The notes beneath the pieces are model-generated. The model searched no databases and was not told the DNA's origin. It was given only the letters and a program-made list of their open reading frames with translations. This document shows positions 1 to 9,733 of a stretch of DNA of 64,000 nt, piece by piece (the stretch's first letter is position 1; each line of letters begins with the position of its first letter). The position numbers and the translations under genes were made by a program. Source of the DNA: Megalonaias nervosa (lineage: Eukaryota > Mollusca > Bivalvia > Unionida > Unionidae); assembly GCA_016617855.1 (NCBI GenBank), contig JAECUM010003192.1, forward strand, positions 29,130 through 93,129, read 5' to 3'.

Positions 1-560
1 ACCAGAAAAACGTACATACAGGCATACAGACAGACTGAGGAAAGGCGGCGGGTGAGAATAGGAGAATATTATGTACCTATATTCATCTGGATAAAAAGAC
101 AGTGCCATTTCTTAGAACATTCAACAGAAGTCTTTAAAAATATTGTTTCTTTGTTCACTTCAACAAAGTCTTTACTGAGCAGGAATTTTTCAGGCGTACA
201 AGGCAAAATTTTGTAATTTCAGTATCATGTAACTATGTACATCTTTGCATGCAAAGGAATATTTCTCCTGTAGAAGCCATTTCATCACGTATATTCATTC
301 TTACCTAATTTGAATGATCAGAACTTTCTTTTATGACAAACACCAGCAATAATGTAGAGAATAACAATAATATTAATACTGGCGATGACTACGACGACGA
401 TGATGAAATGTAATCTCATAATTCTACAAGTCGGCAGAAAAATGTTTTCTTATATTTGTAATCTATTGGTCGTCAGTTTACATTAACTCACTAGATTAAC
501 GGACATTATGGTGACTCTTTACGCTTTTAAAATAATTTCATTTCTTTATTTTATTTACAG
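1..560. other. Intron or flank upstream of the first exon
   Basis: No coding signal seen. It is AT-rich and ends in a T-rich tract and AG (tttacag) that forms a good splice acceptor for the exon beginning at 561. It contains a short imperfect run of ATA/ACG triplets near 365-410. Confidence 0.5.
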
Positions 561-776
561 ATGCATAAGGACGCTTTAATCTGCCTAGAGTCCCAAATGG
601 GATCAAAGGAGGTCTTAAAAAAGGCCCTTAGGGTCAAGGCCAAGGAAGTCGCCAACCGCTTTGTGAAAGCCCTAGAATTAGAGCAGACTGCGAAGGTAAA
701 GATGATGTACATGCGTGGAACAGTAACTTCAGACAACTCATATAACACGCTCTCAGTGGCTCAGATGTGGGCATGA
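561..776 (+). CDS. Probable 3'-terminal coding exon, unknown gene
   Basis: A 71-codon frame starts directly after a good acceptor (tttatttacag) and ends at TGA. The peptide is protein-like: a Lys/Ala/Val-rich predicted helix (SKEVLKKALRVKAKEVANRF) followed by ALELEQTAKVKMMY and a short polar tail. I do not recognise the family. It may be the last coding exon of a gene whose other exons lie left of the window, or, since its first codon is ATG, the only coding exon behind a non-coding first exon. No canonical AATAAA follows within 500 bases; a weaker AATACA variant is near 1032. The antisense frame 551-748 is its shadow. Confidence 0.5.
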   Translation: MHKDALICLESQMGSKEVLKKALRVKAKEVANRFVKALELEQTAKVKMMYMRGTVTSDNSYNTLSVAQMWA

Positions 777-1909
777 AGTGACTTAAGGTGGAGGAAACCT
801 GAGGACCCAAGATAAACCAACAGCCTTGGACTGACCATCACTTACCCTTGTACGTGTAAAAACTGGAGATTTTTCACAAGAGATACTAAGTGATCACGTT
901 AGCTCTTCATTATTTGCGTTTAAAGTTTACTGCCATGCTATTATTACATGGATTATTACATGGATTTTCACTGAACTGAGTGATCCATGCATCTTCAAGC
1001 TCTTCTTTGTTGTATGACGGATTGTATGATTAATACAAAAGGATAATCCTTGAAGATTAGTGACGGATTTTAGACATCGGTTCTTGCTGCCGTCTTTTTT
1101 CAGTTAAAATGCATGAAAAATGTATATTGTTCTTCAGCTTACAGGCATACGTGTTCATTTGTTACACTGAAACCTCCAAGTTACTATAATCATGTTTCGC
1201 CACTAAAACCCTTTTAATCCTGTCTCGTATATACAATCCTTATAATCCCGTTTCTTCTACAAAACAATGTAAACAATGTACAGTTTAGAACCTGAAGATG
1301 CTGCTGATATACCTTAGTATTGTTTATACTTTCAATAACATTCTATTGTAAAGAAAGAAGGAAAATCGATCCGTGAGGATGGAGGTATTTTCCAATCCCC
1401 TATACTTGATGTATCTCCTATCCACCTTTCTGTTAGGTTATGGAGAAATACGAATATGTGTCCAAGCGAGTAGCCGTGAGAAGAGTACAGTACTTTATCG
1501 ACACATGGAGAACACAGCTCTCTCGGTACATCAAACCTTCTTTTGCTTCTACCGACAAAAGTGTTGGGTATGAATGCATTCTTTATGCAGTTGCAATAAC
1601 CTATACTTCTATTAAGAGATTAAAGTGGAATACTATATATTTTTTCTACATTTTTCGCTTCTAAACAGCGAATGAAGTCAAACAGTTGTGTATTATGTAA
1701 TGATTTTTTTATGTGCTGAAATTCTTTCTTTTGAAATGTCTCTGTAATTTACATGATGTCTAGTTGGAGAGTGACATTCCTCTATCTGCAGTTAGCCGAG
1801 CAGCTTTATCCTATCTTAAAAGAAATTATTTTCGCCCATCTTTATCTTCTTCCATTTTGAAAGTACTGTTGTTTTGTCCGTGGACATTTCATCTTTTTGA
1901 ATCTCATTG

Positions 1910-1911
<2 letters not shown>
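777..1911. other. No gene seen; possible 3' UTR then intergenic
   Basis: AT-rich DNA with only short chance frames (1373-1664). Nothing recognisable on either strand. Confidence 0.5.

Positions 1912-1969
<58 letters not shown>
1912..1969. repeat. (TA)n microsatellite
   Basis: Uninterrupted TA dinucleotide run of about 29 units. The overlapping Tyr/Ile-repeat frame is an artefact of it. Confidence 0.97.
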
Positions 1970-1970
<1 letters not shown>

Positions 1971-2410
1971 TACGATCTTAACAGACTCAGGTCACGAAGC
2001 AAAATTTAACTAAAAAAATTATGTACAATTTACAGCAATAAACAAAAATTACAAAAGTTAAATAAAATCATGTACCAGGAGTTCCTAAAAATATAGATAT
2101 ACATAACAGATATCAGATGAGCATTTAGTTTAATTAACCATCTGATTTGAGCATCCTGTTTACTTAATTTTATTCATGTTAGCGCATTTGAATTGAAATG
2201 ATAAAGAATTAAAATTGTGATGCTAAAATATCAGTGCATTAAACTATACTATTTTGACATTATCTTCATCGAAGTGTTACAAAACTCTCAAGTCACTCAT
2301 GCTTCATAAAGTTTTCTAAAATGAAAGAACGGTAGTCTTCATGGGGAGAATACCTTTTCAGATCATGCAACGATCTTCAGCTTTTGAAACATTTTTAAGA
2401 TTCTTCTCTG

Positions 2411-2709
2411 GCGCCCGCTCCGGTGGCCTAATGGTTAGAGCGTCCGGGAGGTCGCGGGTTCGAACCCCGGACGAGTCATACCAAAGACTTATAAAAATGG
2501 TAACAACAGCTGCCTCTCTAGGTGCTCAGCATTAAGAGGTTAGTGTTAGGACTGGTCGGCCTGGTGTAAGGATAATGTGACTGGGTGGGATTTCATGCTA
2601 CATGTCTGCGGCATGATGCCCCATTGCTAGACATCACTATAAACTTCCACACTGCAGTCATAGGAGCGATATGACTGAATTTGTTTTACAGCTACGTTAA
2701 AAATCCGAA

Positions 2710-2770
<61 letters not shown>
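2411..2770 (+). mobile_element. tRNA-derived SINE, family A, with (CA)n tail
   Basis: The head is tRNA-like: an A-box-like TGGCCTAATGG and a B box GGTTCGAACCCC, the two internal RNA polymerase III promoter elements. A conserved unrelated body follows (AAGAGGTTAGTG, GACTGGTCGGCC, CTAGACATCACTATAAAC), ending in GCTACGTTAAAAATCC and a 60-bp CA run (2711-2770). Compared with the copy at 51619, this head has lost about 15 bp between the boxes. Other copies in the window start near 49972, 51185 and 51619 (+) and end near 57843 and 60315 (-). Confidence 0.85.
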
Positions 2771-2771
<1 letters not shown>

Positions 2772-3365
2772 TCTTCTCTGGCTAAATGCCAGATGGGCCA
2801 ACTAAGGAAAAGTAACCTGTTGGTCAGGCACAAAAGAGGCGCGTTAAAAATATTCCATAAAGCGTTTGGATGACAATTGTTCTCATCCTGAAACATTGGT
2901 GTCTCAGTGAGCTTATTACACATCCATTTTACAACTAGCCGGTTATAGGATATGTACCGGTTTCGTCCGGCTAGCCGGAAGAGACAATTAGCTGACAAGT
3001 ATTCACAAGGATGGCTGGTGAAATAGCGTTGCCCTCTATCTACGGGAGAATTGATGAAATCAGTGTAATGGTACCTATTCTTGGTTGAAAGGATGGATAT
3101 TTCGAGATGGTGAATATTGTATGCAGCGCAACATTGGTGTGCTGCTGATAATAATTTTCCCTTCCCTCTTCTCTCCATTTGTGTATTTTAAAAAAATATT
3201 TTTCGTTTATCGTTTAGGACTGTGTTTTCAAATTAAAATTAAGAGCACCCCTTATCGTGCCTGTTTTATTCAAATGGTATCTGATCATTTTTTTTATAAA
3301 GGTCTGCAAGATTTAATTCTTATTTATATTTAATAAAGGCAATTTATCAATTTATTTTCAATATT

Positions 3366-3368
<3 letters not shown>

Positions 3369-3411
<43 letters not shown>
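3369..3411. repeat. (GA)n microsatellite
   Basis: Uninterrupted GA run of about 21 units. Confidence 0.97.
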
Positions 3412-3413
<2 letters not shown>

Positions 3414-3965
3414 GCTATTGGTTGGCTATATCCAAAGATTAATCTTAAACTCTTTTCTCAGTCAGCTGGATTCTTGGTTTCGGAGGAGAGTGGGTGTATG
3501 GTTACAAAGTTTGCTTTAAAAATTTGAGTCAGATTCATGTTTGTTTCTATACTAATATAACCATGGCTTTAACATATTCCGACCATTTATTTTGAAAGGA
3601 ACTCATTTCTTGACTCATTCACGGAGTATAATGTTTAAAATTCAAAGTTCCAGTGCAGGTAGATTGTTTCCGCTACAGGGACGTAATGAAAATTGCAATA
3701 TATCTTAATCTGAGTTTATTCTTTTATTTTAATTGAAATGATATACAACAAAATGTTTTCATTTCTAGTATCTAAATTTAAATGCTATATGACAAATGCT
3801 ATTCATTTCAAAAGATGTAAATTGTACTCGGTTTTCAAGTGTTTGGTTTGAACGAGAACGAAGTATGGCTCTATTACCTCCACATCATCTCTCGTCCTCA
3901 ACCCTTTGAAAGATCTAGAATTTCATGCGATGTTTTACTATTACAAATGCCATTTTGGTTCAGCT

Positions 3966-3966
<1 letters not shown>

Positions 3967-4014
<48 letters not shown>
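3967..4014. repeat. (AAT)n microsatellite
   Basis: About 16 AAT triplets. The poly-Asn and poly-Ile frames here are artefacts. Confidence 0.97.
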
Positions 4015-4017
<3 letters not shown>

Positions 4018-4098
4018 TAATGTTAAGAAGAAGAAAATATATCTCATGACGTCTATGGAATGGGTTGAATGATTTCCATATTTTTCGAGTCGTTGTGG

Positions 4099-4099
<1 letters not shown>

Positions 4100-4132
<33 letters not shown>

Positions 4133-4149
4133 AACAACTACTACTACTA
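4100..4149. repeat. (CTA)n microsatellite with one ACA interruption
   Basis: About 16 ACT/CTA triplets with ACAACA near 4132-4137. The poly-Val and poly-Ser frames are artefacts. Confidence 0.95.
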
Positions 4150-4668
4150 TAGAAATATTCACACCCTGCTAAATAATTTCTATGATCTATTGTAATACAT
4201 TCTGTTAAACGCTTCTGTCGGATGGATATTACTTTGACAGTAGAACAGTCAGATGCCACGATATGTATATATTGGGCACGTACATGCACGTTGTGCATTT
4301 CAAACCGAAACATATATCGTTAATTCATATGGACATAGATAAATTAATCGATCAAGATCCTACCTTAAACGGTTGTATATAGTTTTATCTAACATGTAAT
4401 CAGTCACGCGGGAACATAGGTCAGTATGTCAAATGTTAATACTGAAAGTCGCTAATTCTTGATATCCAACACGATAAAGTGATGATTTCCCGAAAAGAGG
4501 AAGGAGCTTGCTGGTAGAAATTCTTTTCTAAGACTCTGTGTTTGTAATATCTTAAATTATTATGTCAAAAAGAGGCCAACGAAACTTCATTAGAATTGAT
4601 TATACGCATGACTAAAACGGATAAGGGTCATATTTCAATTGTTCGAGGAAAACGAAAGTATTCTCAAA
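4150..4668. other. Upstream region or 5' UTR of the TRIM-type exon
   Basis: No coding signal. It directly precedes the ATG at 4669 and could contain a 5' UTR or an upstream intron; no convincing TATA box or initiator can be chosen by eye. Confidence 0.35.
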
Positions 4669-5703
4669 ATGGCTGCCAGACAACACGAGTGCGCTATTTG
4701 TTTGGGTAGTCTTAAGGATCCTACGCTAATATCATGTCACCACAATTTCTGTTACACGTGTCTGGAGGATTATGTACGGATTAACCTTCGCAATCATCGA
4801 TTTAATTGCCCTATCTGCAAGACAAACGTAGAGTTACCAGCGGGAGGTGTGAGAGGTTTCCAAACAAACGTTTACATCGACACTAATTACGGTGAGAACT
4901 TTGCCTGTGATCTTTGTGGCCCAAAAAGTGTGGCATGCTCTAGATGCTTAGATTGTGACGAGAATTTGTGCCAGGCATGCTGTTATGTCCACGAAAAGCT
5001 GAAAGTTAGTAAGCATCACAAAATAAGTGATTTGGGAACTTTTGATTCTGTAATGAAAGGCAAAATTCGACAACGTATATTTTGTGATCAACATCAAGAG
5101 GAGGAAATCAAATTCTTTTGCAGAGACTGTAATGTACTCATTTGTGTCCTGTGCAAAGCGGTTAATCACCAAAATCATGGCACAAAAACTGTAGCTGATG
5201 CTGCAGCTGAAGTGAAACAGGTCCTACAGACCAAGATGACATTTTGCTCGGACAAGATGAGACGTATTCTTACATCTAAAGAAAAGGGAGAGGAGCTTGA
5301 TAGGTGTATTGATGATGCGGAGCTGGAGGATTTAAAATCAGTTGAAGAACAGCGTTCACATTTGAATCAAGTACTTGATCAAGAAGTGGCAAAAGTGAAA
5401 GTCAAGACAAGAAATGTTTACTACAAACGCAGACTACAAAATGCAGCTTTCAGAAGAGATATACAGAATGAAATCAAAACATGTTCTAACGCATGTGAAA
5501 ATGCAAAAATATTAACAGGTCAAGGGACAGATATTGAATTTATAATTAAAGGCCCAGATCTTTTACAATTAATTTCTGAAGTCATGTCAGCTAATGAACG
5601 ATCACCTGATACAAATCTGAAGAAGAAGCTGTTTTCACCTGCTATAATCAAGAAAACTAAAATAATTTCTTTGATTGGTATAATTAATGATTCTACTGAC
5701 ACA
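4669..5703 (+). CDS. TRIM-type RING / B-box / coiled-coil protein, first coding exon
   Basis: Probably an E3 ubiquitin ligase of the molluscan TRIM expansion. Counting from ATG 4669, a C3HC4 RING is complete (C8, C11, C23, H25, C28, C31, C47, C50). A B-box1-like Cys/His cluster lies at about residues 79-116 and a B-box2 at about 137-172 (FCDQHQ, FFCRDCNVLICVLC, NHQNH). A charged predicted coiled coil follows to about 290. The open frame reaches back to a TTG at 4639, but the ATG at 4669 fits the usual position just before a RING. The frame runs to TGA at 5736, but a strong donor GTAAGT begins at 5704 at the point where related proteins go into an NHL or other C-terminal domain. I therefore infer that the exon ends at 5703 and that the ten residues after it are intronic. 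No following exon was recognised, so the gene is incomplete, or truncated if the donor is unused. It may lie inside an eIF4G intron. Confidence 0.85.
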
Positions 5704-5736
5704 GTAAGTATCATTTCTCATAAACTGCTGCCTTGA

Positions 5737-6451
5737 TTTGTTTTGTAACTCTCTTTAATTCTTAACTTTGATTAAATAAGCAGTGTTTGTGGTCCCAACG
5801 GAAAGACAGACAGACACACAGACACACATACATATATACTTAAGTGTGAAATATAGAGACGTATTGGCTAGATAATTTTCATATTTTTACATTCTTATAT
5901 TTTCACATGTGAAATTATAAGATTTTCCATCATGCCATGCGACGCTTGTTTGTGTGTCCCACCAAAATGTTTACCTGCAGCAACAAAAGGAGTACTTTTT
6001 GAACTAGAACAAATAAATAGAAACTGGCTAACATTTCAGACATGGACATTAATCTTTGTGATTTGATTTGACGCTGTTCATGTATCTCTGAAGTTATTTT
6101 ACTTGACAAAAAAACCCAGCAAACCCGTGTTGTGCGAAAGGCTGAGTTTACCGTTTTAAACTACAATTCTGTAGCAAGTTTAATATATAATAAAAACTAC
6201 AATTTTCTTTTCTTACGCTAATACCGAATATATTTCATTTTGTGTTCCCAAAAGCTATATATTTTACCTCGTCTTTTCGCCGTTCGTTAACATATCATGC
6301 TTACCTTGAACCCATTACAGGGATATAAAGAAATTGGTTAGAGATTTAAACTTGAGACTCATTACTTAATAACGTATAAATAATTTAATTATCAATTATG
6401 TTAGAATAGAAAGATGTACGTCATGCATAGAAATACATAAAAGCAGAGAAA
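5737..6451. other. No gene seen
   Basis: AT-rich; a short run of GACA/CACA near 5803-5825. No acceptor-plus-frame continuing the TRIM-type gene was found. Confidence 0.4.
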
Positions 6452-6589
6452 ATGAAAATGTTGCAGATTATGAATAATCGTGTAAGACAGTTGAGAAAGA
6501 TTATGTCCGATCATGAAACGATCCATAATGATATCGCCGTCACCATTGACTGTGAAAGTGAAAGTAGTTACAACGTCATTAACAGCTAA
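6452..6589 (+). CDS. Small ORF (45 aa), doubtful
   Basis: ATG to TAA, preceded in frame by a stop at 6428. The peptide is basic and helical at first (NNRVRQLRKIMSDHE) and Ser/Asn-rich at the end. It lies just left of the minisatellite that borders the virus-like block, so it could be a fragment of that element, but nothing identifies it. Confidence 0.2.
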   Translation: MKMLQIMNNRVRQLRKIMSDHETIHNDIAVTIDCESESSYNVINS

Positions 6590-6679
6590 ACAAAGTGAAA
6601 GTATAAAACCCTTGACATAATCAAGGGGAATAATTCATTTCTGACTGTAGTAAGAAAAATTTAATTTTTGTTATATTTC

Positions 6680-7890
6680 TGAAATATAAATATTAATAAA
6701 TAAATCTGAAAATAATTCTGAAAAATGAAAATAATTCTGAAATCTTAATAAATTTGAGTAATATGCCCATCAATTTGATGAAATTGTTTGATTATCTGAT
6801 TTAATTTGAGTAATATGCCCATTAATTTGATGAAAGTGTTTGATTATCTGATTTAATTTGAGTAATATGCCCATCAATTTGATGAAATTGTTTGATTATC
6901 TGATTTAATTTGAGTAATATACCCATCCATTTGATGAAATTGTTTGATAATCTGAACAATTATGGGTAATATACCCATCAAATCTGTGAAATTAACCGTT
7001 AATCTGAAATAATAATAATAAATAAATCTGAAATCTGAAAAATAATTCTGAAATATAAATATTAATTAATAATTCTGAAATCATAATAAATATGAGTAAT
7101 ATGCCTATCAATTTAATGAAATTATTTGATAATCTGATTTAATTTGGGTAATATACCCATGAATTTAATGACTTTGACTAATAATCATAATACATTTGAG
7201 TAATATGCCCATCAATTTGATGAAATTGTTTGATAATCTGAAAAATTACGGGCAATATACCCGTCAAATCTGTGAAATTAACCATTAATCTGAAATAATA
7301 TTAATAACGATAAAATCATTCTGAAATCTGAAATCATTGATGAAATTGGTTAACAATCTAATTTAATTTAGGTAATATACCCGTCAATTTGATGAAATCG
7401 GTTAATAATCTGGTTTAATTTGGGTAATATACCCGCCATTTTGATGAAATCAGTTAATAATCTGTTTTAATTTGGGTAATACACCTGTCAGTTTGATGAA
7501 ACCGGTTAATAATCTAAAAAATTATGGGCAATATACTCAAAATTGTTTGATAATCTGATTTAATTTGGGTAATATACCCATCAATCTGATGCATTTGACT
7601 AATAATCTGAAAACAATTGGGTAATATGCCCATCAAATCTATGAAATTAACCATTAATATGAAATAATTGTAATAACGATAAAATCATTCTGAAGAATTT
7701 GACTAATAATCTGATTTAATTTGGGTAATATACCCATCAATCTAAAAAATTTGGTTAATAATCTGAAATAATATTAATAACGATAAAATCATTCTGAAAT
7801 CTAAAATATTAAATCGTTGATGATATTGTTTGATATTCTTAATAATCATGGGTAATATACCCATCAAATCTGAAGAAAATTAACCTTTAT
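6680..7890. repeat. Minisatellite with ~52-bp units and an internal inverted repeat
   Basis: I counted about 17 degenerate copies of a motif GGGTAATATACCC (variants GAGTAATATGCCC, GGGCAATATACCC), mostly 52-53 bp apart, separated by variants of TTTGATGAAATTGTTTGAT and TAATCTGA. Several copies extend to ATGGGTA-ATA-TACCCAT, a 7-bp stem with a 3-nt loop. Between unit groups are AATAATTCTGAAAT-rich spacers. Units on the left are most alike (6760-6960); those on the right more diverged. There is no coding capacity. Confidence 0.93.
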
Positions 7891-7955
7891 TTTTAATTTT
7901 TATTTTCAGAATATTTATTTTTTATTCTGATAATAATATTTACTCTAATATTTTT

Positions 7956-8217
7956 TCAGCTAATCAATTCAATGCAAGAATGTGCATAATTCAGAATCTC
8001 ATCTCTATCACATACAACCGTAATAACATGTTCTCGCTGCAGCTCATTTAACTGTTCCTGCGTAAAAAAAATTCTTTTTCACCATATTCATCAATAATTA
8101 TATTAACACTAAATTTTCTGCCTTGACTTTGTCAAGGGTGGATAGTGTCAAGATTGTTCTGACGGCACTTTCACGTATCTCTTTGTTGTATACAAAAATT
8201 CTCACGTGTTGGTACAT
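7956..8217 (-). pseudogene. Frameshifted small gene of the virus-like block, unknown function
   Basis: Reading leftwards from an ATG at 8217 the DNA is coding-like in successive frames. The first gives NKEIRESAVRTILTLSTLDK and stops. Another, from about 8131, gives FSVNIIIDEYGEKEFF. After a run of eight T (minus strand, about 8064-8071) a third gives TQEQLNELQREHVITVVC and stops at 7956. Together they look like one short acidic protein of about 85 residues with two indels, one in the homopolymer. I do not recognise the family. Position, strand and spacing (about 50 bases after the preceding gene) assign it to the same cluster. Confidence 0.4.
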
Positions 8218-8266
8218 TACAATACAGCATATATAATTAATTATTCGACAGAATTTTTTTTTTATT

Positions 8267-8674
8267 TTACAAAATCATGATCTTAGTGTTTTCGATGTTC
8301 TGCGAACGCACATACAGATTAATATGCAGTGATTAATCTCGTAAATCAAGCAAGTGTCCGGACTGGTCAGTAAGTTTGAAATGGGTCCTTGATAATGGAG
8401 AATTATGACATCGCAGATAAACAGGATTAATTGGTTCTGATACAATTAAATGTGCAGGAGGCACTTGAGGGGTAAATGTATATAAAATGTATCCCTGTTG
8501 TGCCTGACTGGATTTTGTAATATCTACTTGATAACTTCCATCAGTTACATCACACACAAGGTTGACTGAGCTTGTTGATGTTATATTAACAACATCTGGC
8601 GAAATATGACGATCTCCGCCGTACTGATCATTATTGTGTTTGAGAATACCTGCTGGTGGAGTTTTTTTCTTCAT
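8267..8674 (-). pseudogene. Unknown virus-like protein, C-terminus cut by an in-frame stop
   Basis: The ATG at 8674 overlaps the stop of the preceding gene by four bases (ATGA). The frame reads 113 codons to TAA at 8333 and then, in the same frame, 21 more codons to a TAA at 8267, followed at once by an AATAAA-like A/T run on that strand. The sequence is Val/Ser/Thr-rich with predicted beta strands and has a YGGDRHISP stretch and an FKLTDQSGHLLDLRD stretch near the break. I recall similar short proteins among invertebrate Polinton-like hypotheticals but cannot name a function; a beta-rich minor structural role is only a guess. Confidence 0.5.
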
Positions 8675-9441
8675 AAACTGATAATTTTGGGAAAGTTTTT
8701 GTCAATAAGATCATTGACTGCTTTTTTCAGCTCGTCGAAGTTATGTTCTGGTATTATGAATATTGGTAATTGTTCCTCTGTAATCGCATAGTATATGAGA
8801 AACGCCGTCTTAAATAAATCTTTGGATACAATATGCTGAAGTTGGTTTACAATTGCATGCTTAGCGTCATCTGTTTCTGTTACTAGATTTACCCTGTTAA
8901 TGATAATTTCATTTACATATTCTACGTCTGATGCAACCTGGTTTAAATATTATATATTTTCAATGATCTGTTGTTTTAAATCATCGTTATAGTAAGTGCT
9001 AATACTAGAAAATAAATTTGGGGGATCTCTAAGTACACGTGTCTGTTCAGATTTAATTGAGCGAGAAAATGAGTTAATAGATTCATCATCAATTGCTACT
9101 ATTGCGCCGTGGCTACCAGGATTTGTTTTTAAGAAATCAGAAATTTTATCTATATATTTTTTTCTTTTGCCCATGGATAATCTTTTTTTTTGATATTCTG
9201 GTAATCTTAAAAATAGACTTTTATTTGTTTGAAATTCATTACACTTTGGTTCTGGTATATCTTGATAAGCCGGTGGAATTTCTGGCCAGCCTAATACAGT
9301 TCTGATCGATGATTGATATATATCAACGGTATAATCCTGTGTATTTATTTATATCGCTGCTGATAACGTTGGTTCATGAACAGTGATAGCTATTTTAGAT
9401 TCTTTTTGCTGTGATAGACTTAATTCTGCGTTTGAATTCAT
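8671..9441 (-). pseudogene. Virus-like protein of ~255 codons with two in-frame TAA stops
   Basis: From ATG 9441 a single frame runs to TGA at 8671 and is broken only by two TAA codons, after residue 30 (...PTLSAAI) and just after the segment ...QQIIENI near 8950. Between the stops the protein includes RTVLGWPEIPPAYQD and a Lys-rich stretch (MGKRKKYIDKISDF). After the second stop come YLNQVASDVEYVNE and a hydrophobic/acidic C-terminal part. Indels are absent, so the gene decayed by point mutation. The start lies 3 bases past the preceding gene's stop. Function unknown; the 74-residue frame at 8950-9174 is its middle part only. Confidence 0.6.
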
Positions 9442-9443
9442 CG

Positions 9444-9727
9444 TTAATTTGTTCTATTTGATAACGTGGATATTTTCTTTGCAATGATATTAAGAAAACC
9501 AGTAACACAGGTCATAACGGCAACACCAATTACTATTACTGGTGCTATCACGTATGACGCTGACAATGCGCCGATGACCGTTACTGTTCCAGCGATGACA
9601 GCAGATGCAGGGTTTACAATTATATCAGTTTTACTGTATGCTCGTCGATGATATTTTTCAGTTGTTTATGCCACGAACACACTTGCTCGTATCTGAAAAG
9701 TTGAACGTCGATTGGGGTTTGATTCAT
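9444..9727 (-). pseudogene. Small membrane protein of the virus-like block, frameshifted
   Basis: ATG at 9727 lies 7 bases after the fibre-like gene. About 25 codons (MNQTPIDVQLFRYEQVCSWH...) are followed by a shift of frame in an A-rich tract near 9650-9665. The second frame then gives a basic stretch (YHRRAYSKTD) and a long hydrophobic segment of Val/Ile/Ala that could form one or two membrane helices, then NIIAKKISTLS and TAA at 9444. The architecture is a short soluble N-terminus, a hydrophobic hairpin and a basic tail. The function is not recognised. The plus-strand frame 9466-9651 is its shadow. Confidence 0.55.
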
Positions 9728-9733
9728 TATATT

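Noticed and set aside
2418..2476. Functional tRNA gene
   Set aside because: A and B boxes are present, but the acceptor stem does not pair and the sequence continues into a repeated SINE body.
2627..3178. 183-residue minus-strand ORF with a long Cys/Val run
   Set aside because: It runs through the (CA)n tail and SINE body, has no family motif, and its length comes from repeat composition.
3941..4313. Poly-Ile/Val/Ser ORFs
   Set aside because: Products of AAT and CTA microsatellites.
6609..8137. Hairpins CCCTTGA..TCAAGGG (about 6609-6628) and CCTTGAC-TTT-GTCAAGG (about 8121-8137) on either side of the minisatellite, as possible terminal repeats
   Set aside because: Similarity is limited to the self-complementary core plus a nearby GTGAAAGT, spacing differs, no target duplication is seen, and the right one lies within coding-like sequence of the virus-like block.
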